Part shown: positions 32,703 through 41,877 of the stretch, piece after piece
Numbering within the stretch: position 1 is the first letter of the stretch
Layout of the letters: each line of letters begins with the position of its first letter
From: Comamonas thiooxydans
Lineage (GTDB): Bacteria; Pseudomonadota; Gammaproteobacteria; Burkholderiales; Burkholderiaceae_C
Assembly (NCBI RefSeq): GCF_000964545.1
Contig: NZ_BBVD01000005.1
Location: 62,001 to 126,000, forward strand
Length of the DNA: 64,000 nucleotides
Reading direction: 5' to 3'
The notes under the pieces: model-generated
Database searches by the model: none
The model's input: only the letters and a program-made list of their open reading frames with translations
Told to the model about the DNA's origin: nothing
Position numbers and translations under genes: made by a program

Positions 32703-34415
32703 TTAGAGCAGGATACGGCGGTAGTCGGCCAGCACAGCGCCCAGGTAGGCGTTGAAGCGTGCAGCGGCTGCACCGTCGATGACACGGTGGTCGTACGACA
32801 GCGACAGAGGCAGCATCAGGCGAGGCACGAACTGCTTGCCGTCCCACACAGGCTTCATGGCGCCCTTGGACAGACCCAGGATGGCGACTTCAGGCGCATT
32901 GATGATGGGCGTGAAGTTGGTGCCGCCGATGCCGCCCAGAGACGAGATCGAGAAGCAGCCGCCTTGCATGTCCGCAGCGCCCAGCTTGCCGTCACGGGCC
33001 TTCTTGGCCAGCTCGCCCATTTCCTGGCTGATCTGCAGAATGCCCTTCTTGTCGGCATCCTTGAGCACGGGAACGACCAGGCCGTTCGGTGTGTCCGCAG
33101 CAAAGCCGATGTTGAAGTACTGCTTGTAGACCAGAGTGTCGCCATCCAGAGAGGCGTTGAACTCGGGGAACTTCTTGAGCGCAGCCACCACGGCCTTGAT
33201 CACGAAAGCCAGCATAGTCACCTTGACGTCGCTCTTGGCCTTGGCGCTTTCGGCATTGGTCTGCACGCGGAAGGCTTCCAGCTCGGTGATGTCGGCCTCG
33301 TCATTGTTGGTGACGTGGGGGATGACCACCCAGTTGCGATGCAGGTTGGCGCCCGAGATCTTCTTGATGCGCGACAGTTCCTTGCGCTCGACAGCGCCGA
33401 ACTTGGCGAAGTCGACCTTGGGCCAGGCCAGCACTTCCAGACCGCCGACGTTGCCGCCGGAAGACTTGGGAGCCACAGCCTGCTGCGCCAGGGTCTGTAC
33501 GGCACCAGCCATCACCGACTTGGTGAAGGACTGGATGTCTTCGGCCGTAATGCGGCCCTTGTTGCCCGAGCCCTTGACTTCTGCCAGAGGCACGCCCAGT
33601 TCGCGAGCGAACTTGCGCACCGAAGGCGAGGCATGGGGCAACTGACCCGAAGGCGCCACGGTGGGGTTGTGGGCTGCAGGCGCTGCCACAGGTGTGGAAG
33701 CAGGAGTTGCAGCCACGGGAGCAGCGGCCACAGGAGCAGCTGCAGCAGCCACAGGGGCGGCAACAGCGGCTGCCACGGGAGAGGCGGCCTGCACGGGAGC
33801 AGCTGCTGCGCCCTGCACCGTCATCTGGCCGACCACGTCGCCCACGTTGACGGTGTCACCCAGCTTGATGGTCAGCGCCGTGATTGTGCCTGCCGAGGGT
33901 GAAGGGATTTCCATCGAGGCCTTGTCGGACTCCACGGTGAACAGCGATTGCTCGACGGCCACGGTATCGCCCACCTTGACCAGCATCTCGATCACGGCCA
34001 CGTTCTTGAAGTCGCCGATATCGGGGATCTTGATGTCCACGGTAGAAGACGCTGCGGGAGCGGCCGCCACAGGAGCTGCAGCCACGGGAGCAGGAGCTGC
34101 AGCCACGGGAGCAGGAGCAGCGGCCACGGGGGCAGCCACAGGTGCGGGTGCTGCGGCGGCAGGTGCGGGAGCCGCGTCGGCGGTTTCCAGCATCACGACC
34201 ACGGAGCCTTCCTTGACCTTGTCGCCCAGGGCAACCTTGATTTCCTTGACCACGCCAGCCTGGCTGGAGGGGATTTCCATGGAAGCCTTGTCGGACTCCA
34301 CGGTAATCAGGGATTGCTCGACCTTGATGGTGTCACCCACCTTGACCAGCACTTCGATCACGCCGACTTCGGAGAAGTCGCCAATATCGGGGACCTTGAT
34401 TTCTGTCAATGCCAT
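32703..34415 (-). CDS. aceF: Dihydrolipoamide acetyltransferase (E2) of pyruvate dehydrogenase
   Basis: A 570-residue E2 core protein. There are two N-terminal lipoyl domains, about residues 3-75 and 120-190, each with VESDKASMEIP holding the lipoylated Lys, joined by Ala/Pro/Val linkers. A peripheral subunit-binding domain follows (about 265-300, PHASPSVRKFARELGV and GSGNKGRITAEDI). The C-terminal catalytic acetyltransferase domain has a late SYDHRVIDGA carrying the catalytic His. Length and architecture match betaproteobacterial E2. ATG 34415 has AGGGGAGACAG upstream. It lies 18 nt after aceE, so the two are cotranscribed. The linkers are low-complexity DNA, not an independent repeat. Confidence 0.96.
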   Translation of the reverse strand: MALTEIKVPDIGDFSEVGVIEVLVKVGDTIKVEQSLITVESDKASMEIPSSQAGVVKEIKVALGDKVKEGSVVVMLETADAAPAPAAAAPAPVAAPVAAAPAPVAAAPAPVAAAPVAAAPAASSTVDIKIPDIGDFKNVAVIEMLVKVGDTVAVEQSLFTVESDKASMEIPSPSAGTITALTIKLGDTVNVGDVVGQMTVQGAAAAPVQAASPVAAAVAAPVAAAAAPVAAAPVAATPASTPVAAPAAHNPTVAPSGQLPHASPSVRKFARELGVPLAEVKGSGNKGRITAEDIQSFTKSVMAGAVQTLAQQAVAPKSSGGNVGGLEVLAWPKVDFAKFGAVERKELSRIKKISGANLHRNWVVIPHVTNNDEADITELEAFRVQTNAESAKAKSDVKVTMLAFVIKAVVAALKKFPEFNASLDGDTLVYKQYFNIGFAADTPNGLVVPVLKDADKKGILQISQEMGELAKKARDGKLGAADMQGGCFSISSLGGIGGTNFTPIINAPEVAILGLSKGAMKPVWDGKQFVPRLMLPLSLSYDHRVIDGAAAARFNAYLGAVLADYRRILL

Positions 34416-34433
34416 GTTATCTGTCTCCCCTTC

Positions 34434-37148
34434 TTAGGCGTGCAGCGGGTTGATCTTGTCGACGTTGATGCCGTACTTCTTGATCGCTTCGGCCACGGTC
34501 GTGGCGTTGATCTTGCCTTCATCGGCCAGACCACGCAGTGCAGCCACCACGATGTAATGACGGTTGACTTCGAAGTGTTCACGCAGCTTGGCGCGGAAGT
34601 CCGAACGACCGAAGCCGTCTGTACCCAGCACCTTGTAGGTACGGCCCTTGGGCATGTAGGGACGGATCTGCTCGGCGTAGGCCTTCATGTAGTCGGTCGA
34701 GGCGACCACGGGGCCGGGATGGGCAGCCAACTGCTGGGACACGAAGGGAACCTTGGCGGCTTCCAGCGGATGCAGCATGTTGAAGCGGTCCACTTCCTGA
34801 CCTTCGCGGGTCAGTTCGTTGAACGACGGGCAGCTCCAGACGTCGGCGGCAACACCCCAGTCCTTTTCCAGCAGTTCCTGGGCGAAGAAGGACTCGCGCA
34901 GGATGGTGCCGGAGCCCAGCAGTTGAACGCGCAGGCCGCTCTCGGGCACCTTCTGGCCAGGCTTGACCATGTACATGCCCTTGAGGATCTGCTCTTCCGT
35001 GCCGGCTTCCAGGCCAGGCATGGGGTAGTTTTCGTTCAGCAGCGTGATGTAGTAGAAGATGTTTTCCTGGTTCTGCACCATGCGACGCAGACCGTCCTGC
35101 ATGATCACGGCCACTTCGTGAGCGAAGGTGGGGTCGTAGGACACGCAGTTGGGGATGGTATTGGCCAGGATATGGCTGTGACCATCTTCGTGCTGCAGGC
35201 CTTCGCCGTTCAGCGTGGTACGGCCCGAAGTGCCGCCCAGCAGGAAGCCGCGCGCTTGCAGGTCGCCAGCCGCCCAGGCCAGGTCGCCGATGCGCTGGAA
35301 GCCGAACATCGAGTAGTACACATAGAACGGGATCATGACCCGGTTGCTATGGCTGTAGCTGGTGGCTGCAGCGATCCAGCTGGACATGCCGCCGGCTTCG
35401 TTGATGCCTTCCTGCAGGATCTGGCCGGCCTTGTCCTCGCGGTAGTACATCACCTGGTCCTTGTCGACCGGGGTGTATTGCTGACCGTGGGGGTTGTAGA
35501 TGCCGACCTGACGGAACAGGCCTTCCATACCGAAGGTACGGGCCTCGTCCACCAGGATGGGCACCACGCGGGGGCCGATGTTCTTGTCGCGCAGCAGCTG
35601 CGTCAGGAAACGCACATAAGCCTGGGTCGTGGAGATCTCACGGCCTTCGGGTGTGGGCTCCAGGATGGCCTTGAAGGTATCCAGCGCAGGAGCGGTGAAC
35701 TGCTCGTCAGCTTGCTGGCGACGGTGCGGCAGATAGCCGCCCAGAGCCTTGCGGCGCTCGTGCAGATACTTCATTTCCGGCGTATCGTCGGCCGGCTTGT
35801 AGAAGGGAATGTCCGCGATCTGGCTGTCGGGGATCGGGATGTTGAAGCGGTCGCGGAAGGCCTTGATGTCCTCGTCGCTCAGCTTCTTGGTCTGGTGAAC
35901 GTTGTTCTTGCCTTCACCGATCTTGCCCATGCCGAAGCCCTTGACGGTCTTGACCAGCAGCACGGTAGGCTGACCCTTGTGGCCGTTGGCAGCGGCGAAT
36001 GCTGCGTAGACCTTCTGCGAATCGTGGCCACCGCGGCGCAGATTCCAGATTTCATCGTCGGACATGTGCTCGACCATCTTCAGGGCGCGAGGATCGCGAC
36101 CGAAGAAATGCTGGCGAACGTAGGCACCATCGTTGGCCTTGAAAGCCTGATAGTCGCCGTCGTTGCACTCCATCATGATCTTCTTGAGCACGCCGTCCTT
36201 GTCCTTGGCCAGCAGCTCGTCCCAGCCCTTGCCCCACAGCAGCTTGATGACGTTCCAGCCGGCACCGCGGAATTCGCCTTCCAGCTCCTGGATGATCTTG
36301 CCGTTGCCGCGCACAGGACCGTCCAGGCGCTGCAGATTGCAGTTGATCACGAAGACCAGGTTGTCCAGGTTCTCGCGCGAAGCCAGACCGATGGCGCCCA
36401 GGGATTCCACTTCGTCCATTTCACCGTCGCCGCAGAACACCCAGACCTTGCGGTTTTCGGTGTTGGCAATGCCGCGTGCGTGCAGATACTTCAGGAAACG
36501 TGCCTGGTAGATAGCCATCAGCGGGCCCAGGCCCATGGACACCGTGGGGAACTGCCAGAAGTCAGGCATCAGCTTGGGGTGGGGGTAGCTCGACAGACCC
36601 TTGCCGTCCACTTCCTGGCGGAAGTTCAGCAGCTGTTCTTCGGAGATACGGCCTTCCAGGTAGGCGCGGGCATAGATGCCGGGCGAGACGTGACCCTGGA
36701 TATACAGGCAGTCGCCGCCGTGGTTTTCGTTCTCGGCATGCCAGAAATGGTTGAAGCCGGCCGCAAACATATTGGCCAGCGAAGCGAAGGAGCCGATGTG
36801 ACCGCCCAGATCACCACCTTCGGGGGGGTGAATACGGTTGGCCTTGACCACCATGGCCATGGCGTTCCAGCGCATGTAGGCACGCAGACGACCTTCGATC
36901 TCGAGGTTGCCGGGGCACTTTTCTTCCTGATCGGCCTCGATGGTGTTCACGTAGCCTGTATTGGCCGAGAAAGGCATGTCCACGCTGTTCTGGCGCGCGT
37001 GTTCAAGCAGATCCTCGATCAGCTTGTGAGCATAGTCCGCACCTTCGCGGTCGATCACCGCAGAGAGGGCATCCATCCACTCGCGCGATTCTTGTTGGTC
37101 CAGGCCGGCAGGAAAGCCAGCGCCTTTGGGATCAGTCTGAGCTGTCAT
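34434..37148 (-). CDS. aceE: Pyruvate dehydrogenase E1, homodimeric type
   Basis: A 904-residue thiamine diphosphate-dependent E1 that decarboxylates pyruvate and transfers the acetyl group to E2 lipoate. The homodimeric AceE form is recognised by its length and by GHIGSFASLANMF, WVFCGDGEMDEVESLGAI (the TPP-binding GDG...N region), RMIPFYVYYSMFGFQR-like transketolase-type motifs and a C-terminal TDGFGRSDFRAKLREHFEV. ATG 37148 follows GAAGGAGACACTC. It is the first gene of the locus, divergent from the sensor kinase. Regulation is not visible beyond an AT-rich 309-nt upstream region. Confidence 0.96.
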   Translation of the reverse strand: MTAQTDPKGAGFPAGLDQQESREWMDALSAVIDREGADYAHKLIEDLLEHARQNSVDMPFSANTGYVNTIEADQEEKCPGNLEIEGRLRAYMRWNAMAMVVKANRIHPPEGGDLGGHIGSFASLANMFAAGFNHFWHAENENHGGDCLYIQGHVSPGIYARAYLEGRISEEQLLNFRQEVDGKGLSSYPHPKLMPDFWQFPTVSMGLGPLMAIYQARFLKYLHARGIANTENRKVWVFCGDGEMDEVESLGAIGLASRENLDNLVFVINCNLQRLDGPVRGNGKIIQELEGEFRGAGWNVIKLLWGKGWDELLAKDKDGVLKKIMMECNDGDYQAFKANDGAYVRQHFFGRDPRALKMVEHMSDDEIWNLRRGGHDSQKVYAAFAAANGHKGQPTVLLVKTVKGFGMGKIGEGKNNVHQTKKLSDEDIKAFRDRFNIPIPDSQIADIPFYKPADDTPEMKYLHERRKALGGYLPHRRQQADEQFTAPALDTFKAILEPTPEGREISTTQAYVRFLTQLLRDKNIGPRVVPILVDEARTFGMEGLFRQVGIYNPHGQQYTPVDKDQVMYYREDKAGQILQEGINEAGGMSSWIAAATSYSHSNRVMIPFYVYYSMFGFQRIGDLAWAAGDLQARGFLLGGTSGRTTLNGEGLQHEDGHSHILANTIPNCVSYDPTFAHEVAVIMQDGLRRMVQNQENIFYYITLLNENYPMPGLEAGTEEQILKGMYMVKPGQKVPESGLRVQLLGSGTILRESFFAQELLEKDWGVAADVWSCPSFNELTREGQEVDRFNMLHPLEAAKVPFVSQQLAAHPGPVVASTDYMKAYAEQIRPYMPKGRTYKVLGTDGFGRSDFRAKLREHFEVNRHYIVVAALRGLADEGKINATTVAEAIKKYGINVDKINPLHA

Positions 37149-37457
37149 TGTGAGTGTCTCCTTCGAGAGGGGGTAGCTTTATCACGAAGCAGTGAGTGCG
37201 GCATCACACGGGTGCGGCAAGCGCCACACCGCATAACGCGTGGCACAGCACCTTCGGGTGCTCCCCGGATTAAACCGATTCACTGTGTCGATCGCTGGCG
37301 AGTTTCGCACATTTTTTTCAAATTTCAAATTGTGCTTTGTGATTTCACTATATAAAAAAATGCTGCAAATGCACATACAGTGAAGCCTCTATAGATTGTC
37401 TTTTACGCGACAGAAATAGTCGCAGATTCCACTAGGTCTCTCCCCTACACTGGAGGC
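37149..37457. promoter_or_regulatory. Divergent region between aceE and the sensor kinase gene
   Basis: 309 nt without a gene, AT-rich around 37310-37370. A TATAGT box can be read on the minus strand at about 37346-37351 as a possible -10 of aceE. A 5-bp inverted repeat GCGAC/GTCGC spans 37407-37423. No PdhR or CRP site was convincing. Confidence 0.35.
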
Positions 37458-40025
37458 ATGCAAACAAGCAATCACGAACGAGAAAAAGAGGACGCAAAAA
37501 GCGCGCAATCCGTTGCATCCCCTGTGCGCTGGTGGCGTAGCTGGTGGCGCAGCCTGTCGCCGACCCGGCAGGATCGCTATGCCGCGCTCGCGCCGCTGGC
37601 GTCGGTGCTGATGTTCATGGCTGCAATCATTGCGTCGTTCTGGTATTTGCGCACGGAAGAAGTGGATCGCGAGCAGGAGGCACTGCGCCGCGACGTGGAA
37701 TACGCCCAACAACGCGTGCGCCTGCGCCTGCTGGAGCGCCAGGAGCAACTGATGCGCATGGCCCGTGACATCGGCAACCGCGAGATGCGCAAAGCCGACT
37801 TCGACGGTCGCACCGAAGCGTTGATCAGCCAATACCCCGAGCTGCAATCGATTACCTGGATCAATGACAAGCGTCAGGTTGTGTACAGCCAGTCAGCTCC
37901 GACGGTGGCCACGGATCAGTTGCGTGCCGTGGGCGAAAGCCTGCATCAGGGCGAGACCCTGCAAGCCTATGAGCAGGCCCGCGAGATGCTGCAGCCCATC
38001 TATGTGCAGGAGAAAGCCCAGCCCAATGAGTTGCCGCCACTGCTGCAACTGCATGTGCCAATCAGCGCCAACAGCCGCTACCAGGGCGAGCTGCTGGCCG
38101 AGTTTTCGGTGGACAGTCTGCTGCGCTATGGCACGCCCACGGAAGTGATGGCCCGTTACGCCATCACCATGCGCGATGCCGACAACCATGTGCTGGCCGG
38201 CACTCCGCTGGCACCGCGCAAGACGCCTACCGAGCTGCTGCACTGGCGTGCCATTGCGAATGAATACGAAGTGCCCGTCTCCCCGGTGGGCACGGCGCTG
38301 ATGATGCGCGCCCAGGCCTATCAGACCTCGCTGGGCGTAGTCGGTAGCGGCCTGTTCTGGCTGGTGGGCACCTTGTCGGCCATGACGGCCTGGCTGCTGC
38401 TGGCCACCTGGCGCCACACACGCCGCCGTCAGCGTGCCCAGGAGGCCCTGGTGGCCGAGACCAACTTCCGCCGTGCCATGGAGAATTCCGTGCTGACGGG
38501 CATGCGAGCACTGGATCTGCACGGCCGCATCACCTATGTGAACGCAGCCTTCTGCCAGATGACGGGCTGGAGCGAGAAGGATCTGGTCGGCCAGGTTCCA
38601 CCCTATTCCTACTGGCCCGATAACGACTACGACAATCTGCATTCACAGCTGCGCGAAGAGCTGTCGGGCAAGACCATCGTTGGCGGCTTTCAGGTACGTG
38701 TGAAGCGCAAGAACGGCAGCCTGTTCGACGCGCGCCTGTATGTATCGCCGCTGATTGATGCCCACGGCCAGCACACGGGGTGGATGTCGTCCATGACGGA
38801 CATTACCGAGCCCAACCGGATTCGCGAACAGCTGTCTGCCTCATACGAGCGCTTCACCATTGTGCTGGAGGCGCTGGATGCCTCTGTTTCCGTGGCCCCT
38901 CTTGGAAGTGCCGAACTGCTGTTTGCCAACAAGCTGTACCGTCAGTGGTTTGGCTCGCACACCGAAGGACATCTGCAACTGGTCGCCCAGGCCGGCAAGC
39001 TGCCGGTTCGCCACCAGCCCGAAGCCGAGAACGAAGACGGCCTCATGGGCTTGCCTACGGACACGCTGACTGCCGCACGCAGCGAGAACGCCGAGATCTT
39101 CGTGCCCAGCCTGGGCAAATGGCTGGAAGTCCGCTCGCGCTATCTGAGTTGGGTGGACGGCCGCCTGGCCCAGATGGTGATTGCCACCGACATCACCCAG
39201 CGCCGCCTGGCCGAGGAACAGGCTGCGGCCCAGGCTGAAAAGGCCCAGACCGCCAGCCGCCTCATCACCATGGGAGAGATGGCATCCAGCGTGGCGCACG
39301 AACTCAACCAGCCCCTGACAGCCATCAGCAATTACAGCTCCGGCATGCTGACACGCCTGGAAAACGGCACGCTCACACCCGAACAGATGAAGTTCGCACT
39401 GGAAAAGACGGCACATCAGGCACAGCGTGCCGGGCAGATCATTCAGCGCATCCGCTCCTTCGTGAAAAAGAGCGAGCCCAATCGCATGCTGGCCCAGGTA
39501 GGCGAGATGGTGAACGAGGCGCTGGAGCTGGCCGGTATCGAGTTGCGCCGCCGCAATGTGCAGCTGACCTCGCATATTGCCGAACGCATGCCGCCGGTAA
39601 TGGCCGATGCCATCCTCATTGAGCAGGTTCTCATCAATTTGATGAAAAACAGTGCTGAGTCCATTGATATGTCCGACCGCCCGCTGGGCCAACGCAATGT
39701 GGAACTGCGCGTGCGCCCCCAGGTCTTTGAAAGCCTGCCGGGTGTGGAGTTCACCGTGGAAGACACGGGCAAGGGCCTGCCGCCGGAAGTGTTGGAACAC
39801 TTGTTCGAAGCCTTCTTCTCCACCAAGAGCGAAGGCATGGGCATAGGCCTGAACCTTTGCCGCTCGATTGTCGAATCACATCAGGGTCGAATGCATGCCG
39901 AGAACCTCTACAATGGAAGCGAAGTCACTGGTTGCCGGTTCTCATTCTGGCTACCGTTGGCAACGGGTGTGGAGACGACAACACTCACCACGACAAGCGA
40001 ACCCATAAAGAGGACGATTGCATGA
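37458..40025 (+). CDS. PAS-domain membrane sensor histidine kinase
   Basis: An 855-residue two-component sensor. The first membrane helix is at about residues 45-66. A DctB-like periplasmic sensor region runs to about 295, and the second membrane helix spans about 295-316 (LFWLVGTLSAMTAWLLL). PAS domains lie at about 330-440 (VNAAFCQMTGWSEKDLVG) and 460-580. The kinase core starts with the phosphoacceptor VAHELNQPLTAI (His about 614), then N-box, DTGKGL and GMGIGLNLCRS. The HELNQPL H-box is that of the FixL/DctB/TodS kinase class. ATG of the response regulator overlaps its stop by 4 nt. It is divergent from aceE; the signal is unknown, with C4-type carboxylates one guess from the DctB resemblance. 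Confidence 0.88.
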   Translation: MQTSNHEREKEDAKSAQSVASPVRWWRSWWRSLSPTRQDRYAALAPLASVLMFMAAIIASFWYLRTEEVDREQEALRRDVEYAQQRVRLRLLERQEQLMRMARDIGNREMRKADFDGRTEALISQYPELQSITWINDKRQVVYSQSAPTVATDQLRAVGESLHQGETLQAYEQAREMLQPIYVQEKAQPNELPPLLQLHVPISANSRYQGELLAEFSVDSLLRYGTPTEVMARYAITMRDADNHVLAGTPLAPRKTPTELLHWRAIANEYEVPVSPVGTALMMRAQAYQTSLGVVGSGLFWLVGTLSAMTAWLLLATWRHTRRRQRAQEALVAETNFRRAMENSVLTGMRALDLHGRITYVNAAFCQMTGWSEKDLVGQVPPYSYWPDNDYDNLHSQLREELSGKTIVGGFQVRVKRKNGSLFDARLYVSPLIDAHGQHTGWMSSMTDITEPNRIREQLSASYERFTIVLEALDASVSVAPLGSAELLFANKLYRQWFGSHTEGHLQLVAQAGKLPVRHQPEAENEDGLMGLPTDTLTAARSENAEIFVPSLGKWLEVRSRYLSWVDGRLAQMVIATDITQRRLAEEQAAAQAEKAQTASRLITMGEMASSVAHELNQPLTAISNYSSGMLTRLENGTLTPEQMKFALEKTAHQAQRAGQIIQRIRSFVKKSEPNRMLAQVGEMVNEALELAGIELRRRNVQLTSHIAERMPPVMADAILIEQVLINLMKNSAESIDMSDRPLGQRNVELRVRPQVFESLPGVEFTVEDTGKGLPPEVLEHLFEAFFSTKSEGMGIGLNLCRSIVESHQGRMHAENLYNGSEVTGCRFSFWLPLATGVETTTLTTTSEPIKRTIA

Positions 40026-40675
40026 GTTTGATTCCCAAAAAAGGCACTGTTTACGTAGTTGACGACGACGAAGCAGTCCGTGATTCGCTGCAATGGCTGC
40101 TGGAAGGCAAGGACTACCGCGTGCGTTGCTTTGACTCCGCCGAGACCTTTTTGTCGCGCTACGACCCACGCGAAGTGGCCTGCCTGATCGTCGACATCCG
40201 CATGGGCGGCATGACCGGCCTGGAGCTGCAGGACCGACTGATCGAGCGCAAGTCTCCTCTGCCCATCGTCTTCATCACCGGTCACGGCGATGTGCCCATG
40301 GCGGTGAACACCATGAAGAAAGGCGCGCTGGACTTCATCCAGAAGCCTTTCAACGAAGAAGAGCTGCTGGGTCTGGTCGAGCGCATGCTGGATCACGCCC
40401 GCGAAGCCTTTACCGGCCACCAGCAGGCCGCCAGCCGCGATGCTCTGCTGGCCAAGCTCACGGGCCGCGAAGCCCAGGTGCTCGAGCGCATCGTCGCCGG
40501 CCGCCTGAACAAGCAGATCGCCGACGATCTGGGCATCTCCATCAAGACCGTGGAAGCCCACCGCGCCAACATCATGGAAAAGCTCAACGCCAACACCGTG
40601 GCCGATCTGCTCAAGATCGCACTGGGCCAGGGCCAGACCAGCGCTGCGGCCAAAGCGGCGGCTGCCGTCAATTAA
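40022..40675 (+). CDS. FixJ/NarL-type response regulator
   Basis: A 217-residue regulator. The receiver domain (residues 8-120) has the acidic pocket VVDDDEA and the phosphoacceptor Asp58 in CLIVDIRMGG; FITGHGD and KPFNEE complete it. A LuxR-type helix-turn-helix (about 150-205) has LTGREAQVLERIVAG and KTVEAHRANIMEKL. The C-terminus is Ala-rich. The FixJ-like type pairs naturally with the HELNQPL kinase just upstream, with which it overlaps by ATGA. Candidate targets are the divergent aceE region and its own promoter. A hairpin follows, before folD. Confidence 0.9.
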   Translation: MSLIPKKGTVYVVDDDEAVRDSLQWLLEGKDYRVRCFDSAETFLSRYDPREVACLIVDIRMGGMTGLELQDRLIERKSPLPIVFITGHGDVPMAVNTMKKGALDFIQKPFNEEELLGLVERMLDHAREAFTGHQQAASRDALLAKLTGREAQVLERIVAGRLNKQIADDLGISIKTVEAHRANIMEKLNANTVADLLKIALGQGQTSAAAKAAAAVN

Positions 40676-40763
40676 GTGCTCCCCGCGAAATCGGAAGCCA
40701 CTCCAATCGCGAGATAATCCAGGGAGCACTGGCCAGGCCTCGCGCTTTAGCCAACTCCTATTC

Positions 40764-40808
40764 TGATAGCTGCTAGTGCTTGTTCATCAAGGGCTAGCAG
40801 CATTTTTT
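40764..40808 (+). terminator. Terminator-like hairpin built from a dispersed repeat copy
   Basis: A GCTGCTAG/CTAGCAGC stem (40769-40776 with 40794-40801) plus inner CTTG/CAAG is followed by ATTTTTTAT. It sits 16 nt before the folD ATG, so it could terminate the two-component operon or attenuate folD. It is also repeat copy 6 (TGATAGCTGCTAG...). Confidence 0.6.
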
Positions 40809-40823
40809 ATTGGTACTCCAGCA

Positions 40824-41678
40824 ATGACAGCCCAACTCATCGACGGCAAAGCCCTCTCCGAACAACTGCGCAAGGAAGTCGCCACACGCGCGGCAGCGCT
40901 CAAGGCCAAGGGCGTAACGCCCGGTCTGGCCGTAGTTCTGGTGGGCGACAACCAGGCTTCCCAGGTCTACGTGCGCAACAAGGTCAAGGCCTGCGAAGAC
41001 GTGGGCTTCCACTCGGTGCTGGAAAAGTACGATGCCTCCATGACCGAAGCCGAACTGCTGGCACGTGTCGAAGCGCTGAACAACGACCCCAGCATTCACG
41101 GCATTCTGGTGCAACTGCCCCTGCCCAAGCACATTGACGACCACAAGGTCATCGAAACCATTTCCCCCGCCAAGGATGTGGACGGCTTCCACGTGGCCAG
41201 CGCCGGCGCACTGATGGTCGGCGAAGTCGGCTTCAAGGCCTGCACGCCCTATGGCTGCATGAAGATGCTGGAATCCATCGGCATGAAGGATCTGCGCGGC
41301 AAGCACGCCGTGGTCATCGGCCGCTCCAACATCGTGGGCAAGCCCATGGCCATGATGCTGCTGGCCGCCAATGCCACGGTCACCGTCACCCACAGCGGCA
41401 CCGCCGATCTGGCTGCCATGACTCGCCAGGCCGACATCATCGTCGCGGCCGTGGGCAAGGTGGATGTGCTGACCGCCGACATGGTCAAGCCCGGTGCAGT
41501 GGTCATCGACGTGGGCATGAACCGCAATGCCGAAGGCAAGCTCTGCGGCGACGTCGACTTCAACGGCGTCAAGGAAGTTGCTGGCTACATCACCCCTGTG
41601 CCCGGTGGTGTCGGCCCCATGACGATTACCATGCTGCTGGTCAACACCATGGAATCGGCAGAGCGCGCCGCTGCCTGA
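40824..41678 (+). CDS. folD: Methylenetetrahydrofolate dehydrogenase/cyclohydrolase
   Basis: A 284-residue bifunctional enzyme of one-carbon metabolism: NADP-dependent oxidation of methylene-THF and hydrolysis of methenyl-THF. Conserved blocks are VGDNQASQVYVRNKVKACE with the active-site Tyr/Lys, GILVQLPLP, PAKDVDGFH and GRSNIVGKPMAMML (NADP site). PVPGGVGPMTITML closes the protein. Full length. ATG 40824 is the first start past the terminator-like hairpin. It is followed by a 200-nt gap and prlC. Confidence 0.95.
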   Translation: MTAQLIDGKALSEQLRKEVATRAAALKAKGVTPGLAVVLVGDNQASQVYVRNKVKACEDVGFHSVLEKYDASMTEAELLARVEALNNDPSIHGILVQLPLPKHIDDHKVIETISPAKDVDGFHVASAGALMVGEVGFKACTPYGCMKMLESIGMKDLRGKHAVVIGRSNIVGKPMAMMLLAANATVTVTHSGTADLAAMTRQADIIVAAVGKVDVLTADMVKPGAVVIDVGMNRNAEGKLCGDVDFNGVKEVAGYITPVPGGVGPMTITMLLVNTMESAERAAA

Positions 41679-41816
41679 CGCCCTCCGAGCCGCCCCGCGA
41701 CTTCTCCCTCTCTGGCTCTGATTGCACGAGGGGGACGACAGCTTTGCTGCGCGGTGGCGCTTGCACGCGGTCCTGGCGCGAGCACGCTTCTGACCACAGG
41801 CTGACGCTATGAACGC

Positions 41817-41845
41817 GATAGCAATAAATACCCTGAGAGCGCTTG
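41817..41845 (-). repeat. Dispersed small repeat, diverged copy
   Basis: Minus-orientation copy: GATAGCAATAAAT ... GAGAGCGCTTG, between folD and prlC. It is diverged and identified only by the GATAGC and AGCGCTT ends. Confidence 0.4.
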
Positions 41846-41877
41846 ATTTTCCCGACCTTGCCGGCACTTAATACAGC

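Noticed and set aside
33948..37355. A 1135-codon open frame on the plus strand opposite aceE/aceF, and a 613-codon one opposite lpdA (29817-31658)
   Set aside because: Antisense shadows of genes with strong GC third-position bias; the minus-strand products are full-length, recognisable enzymes.
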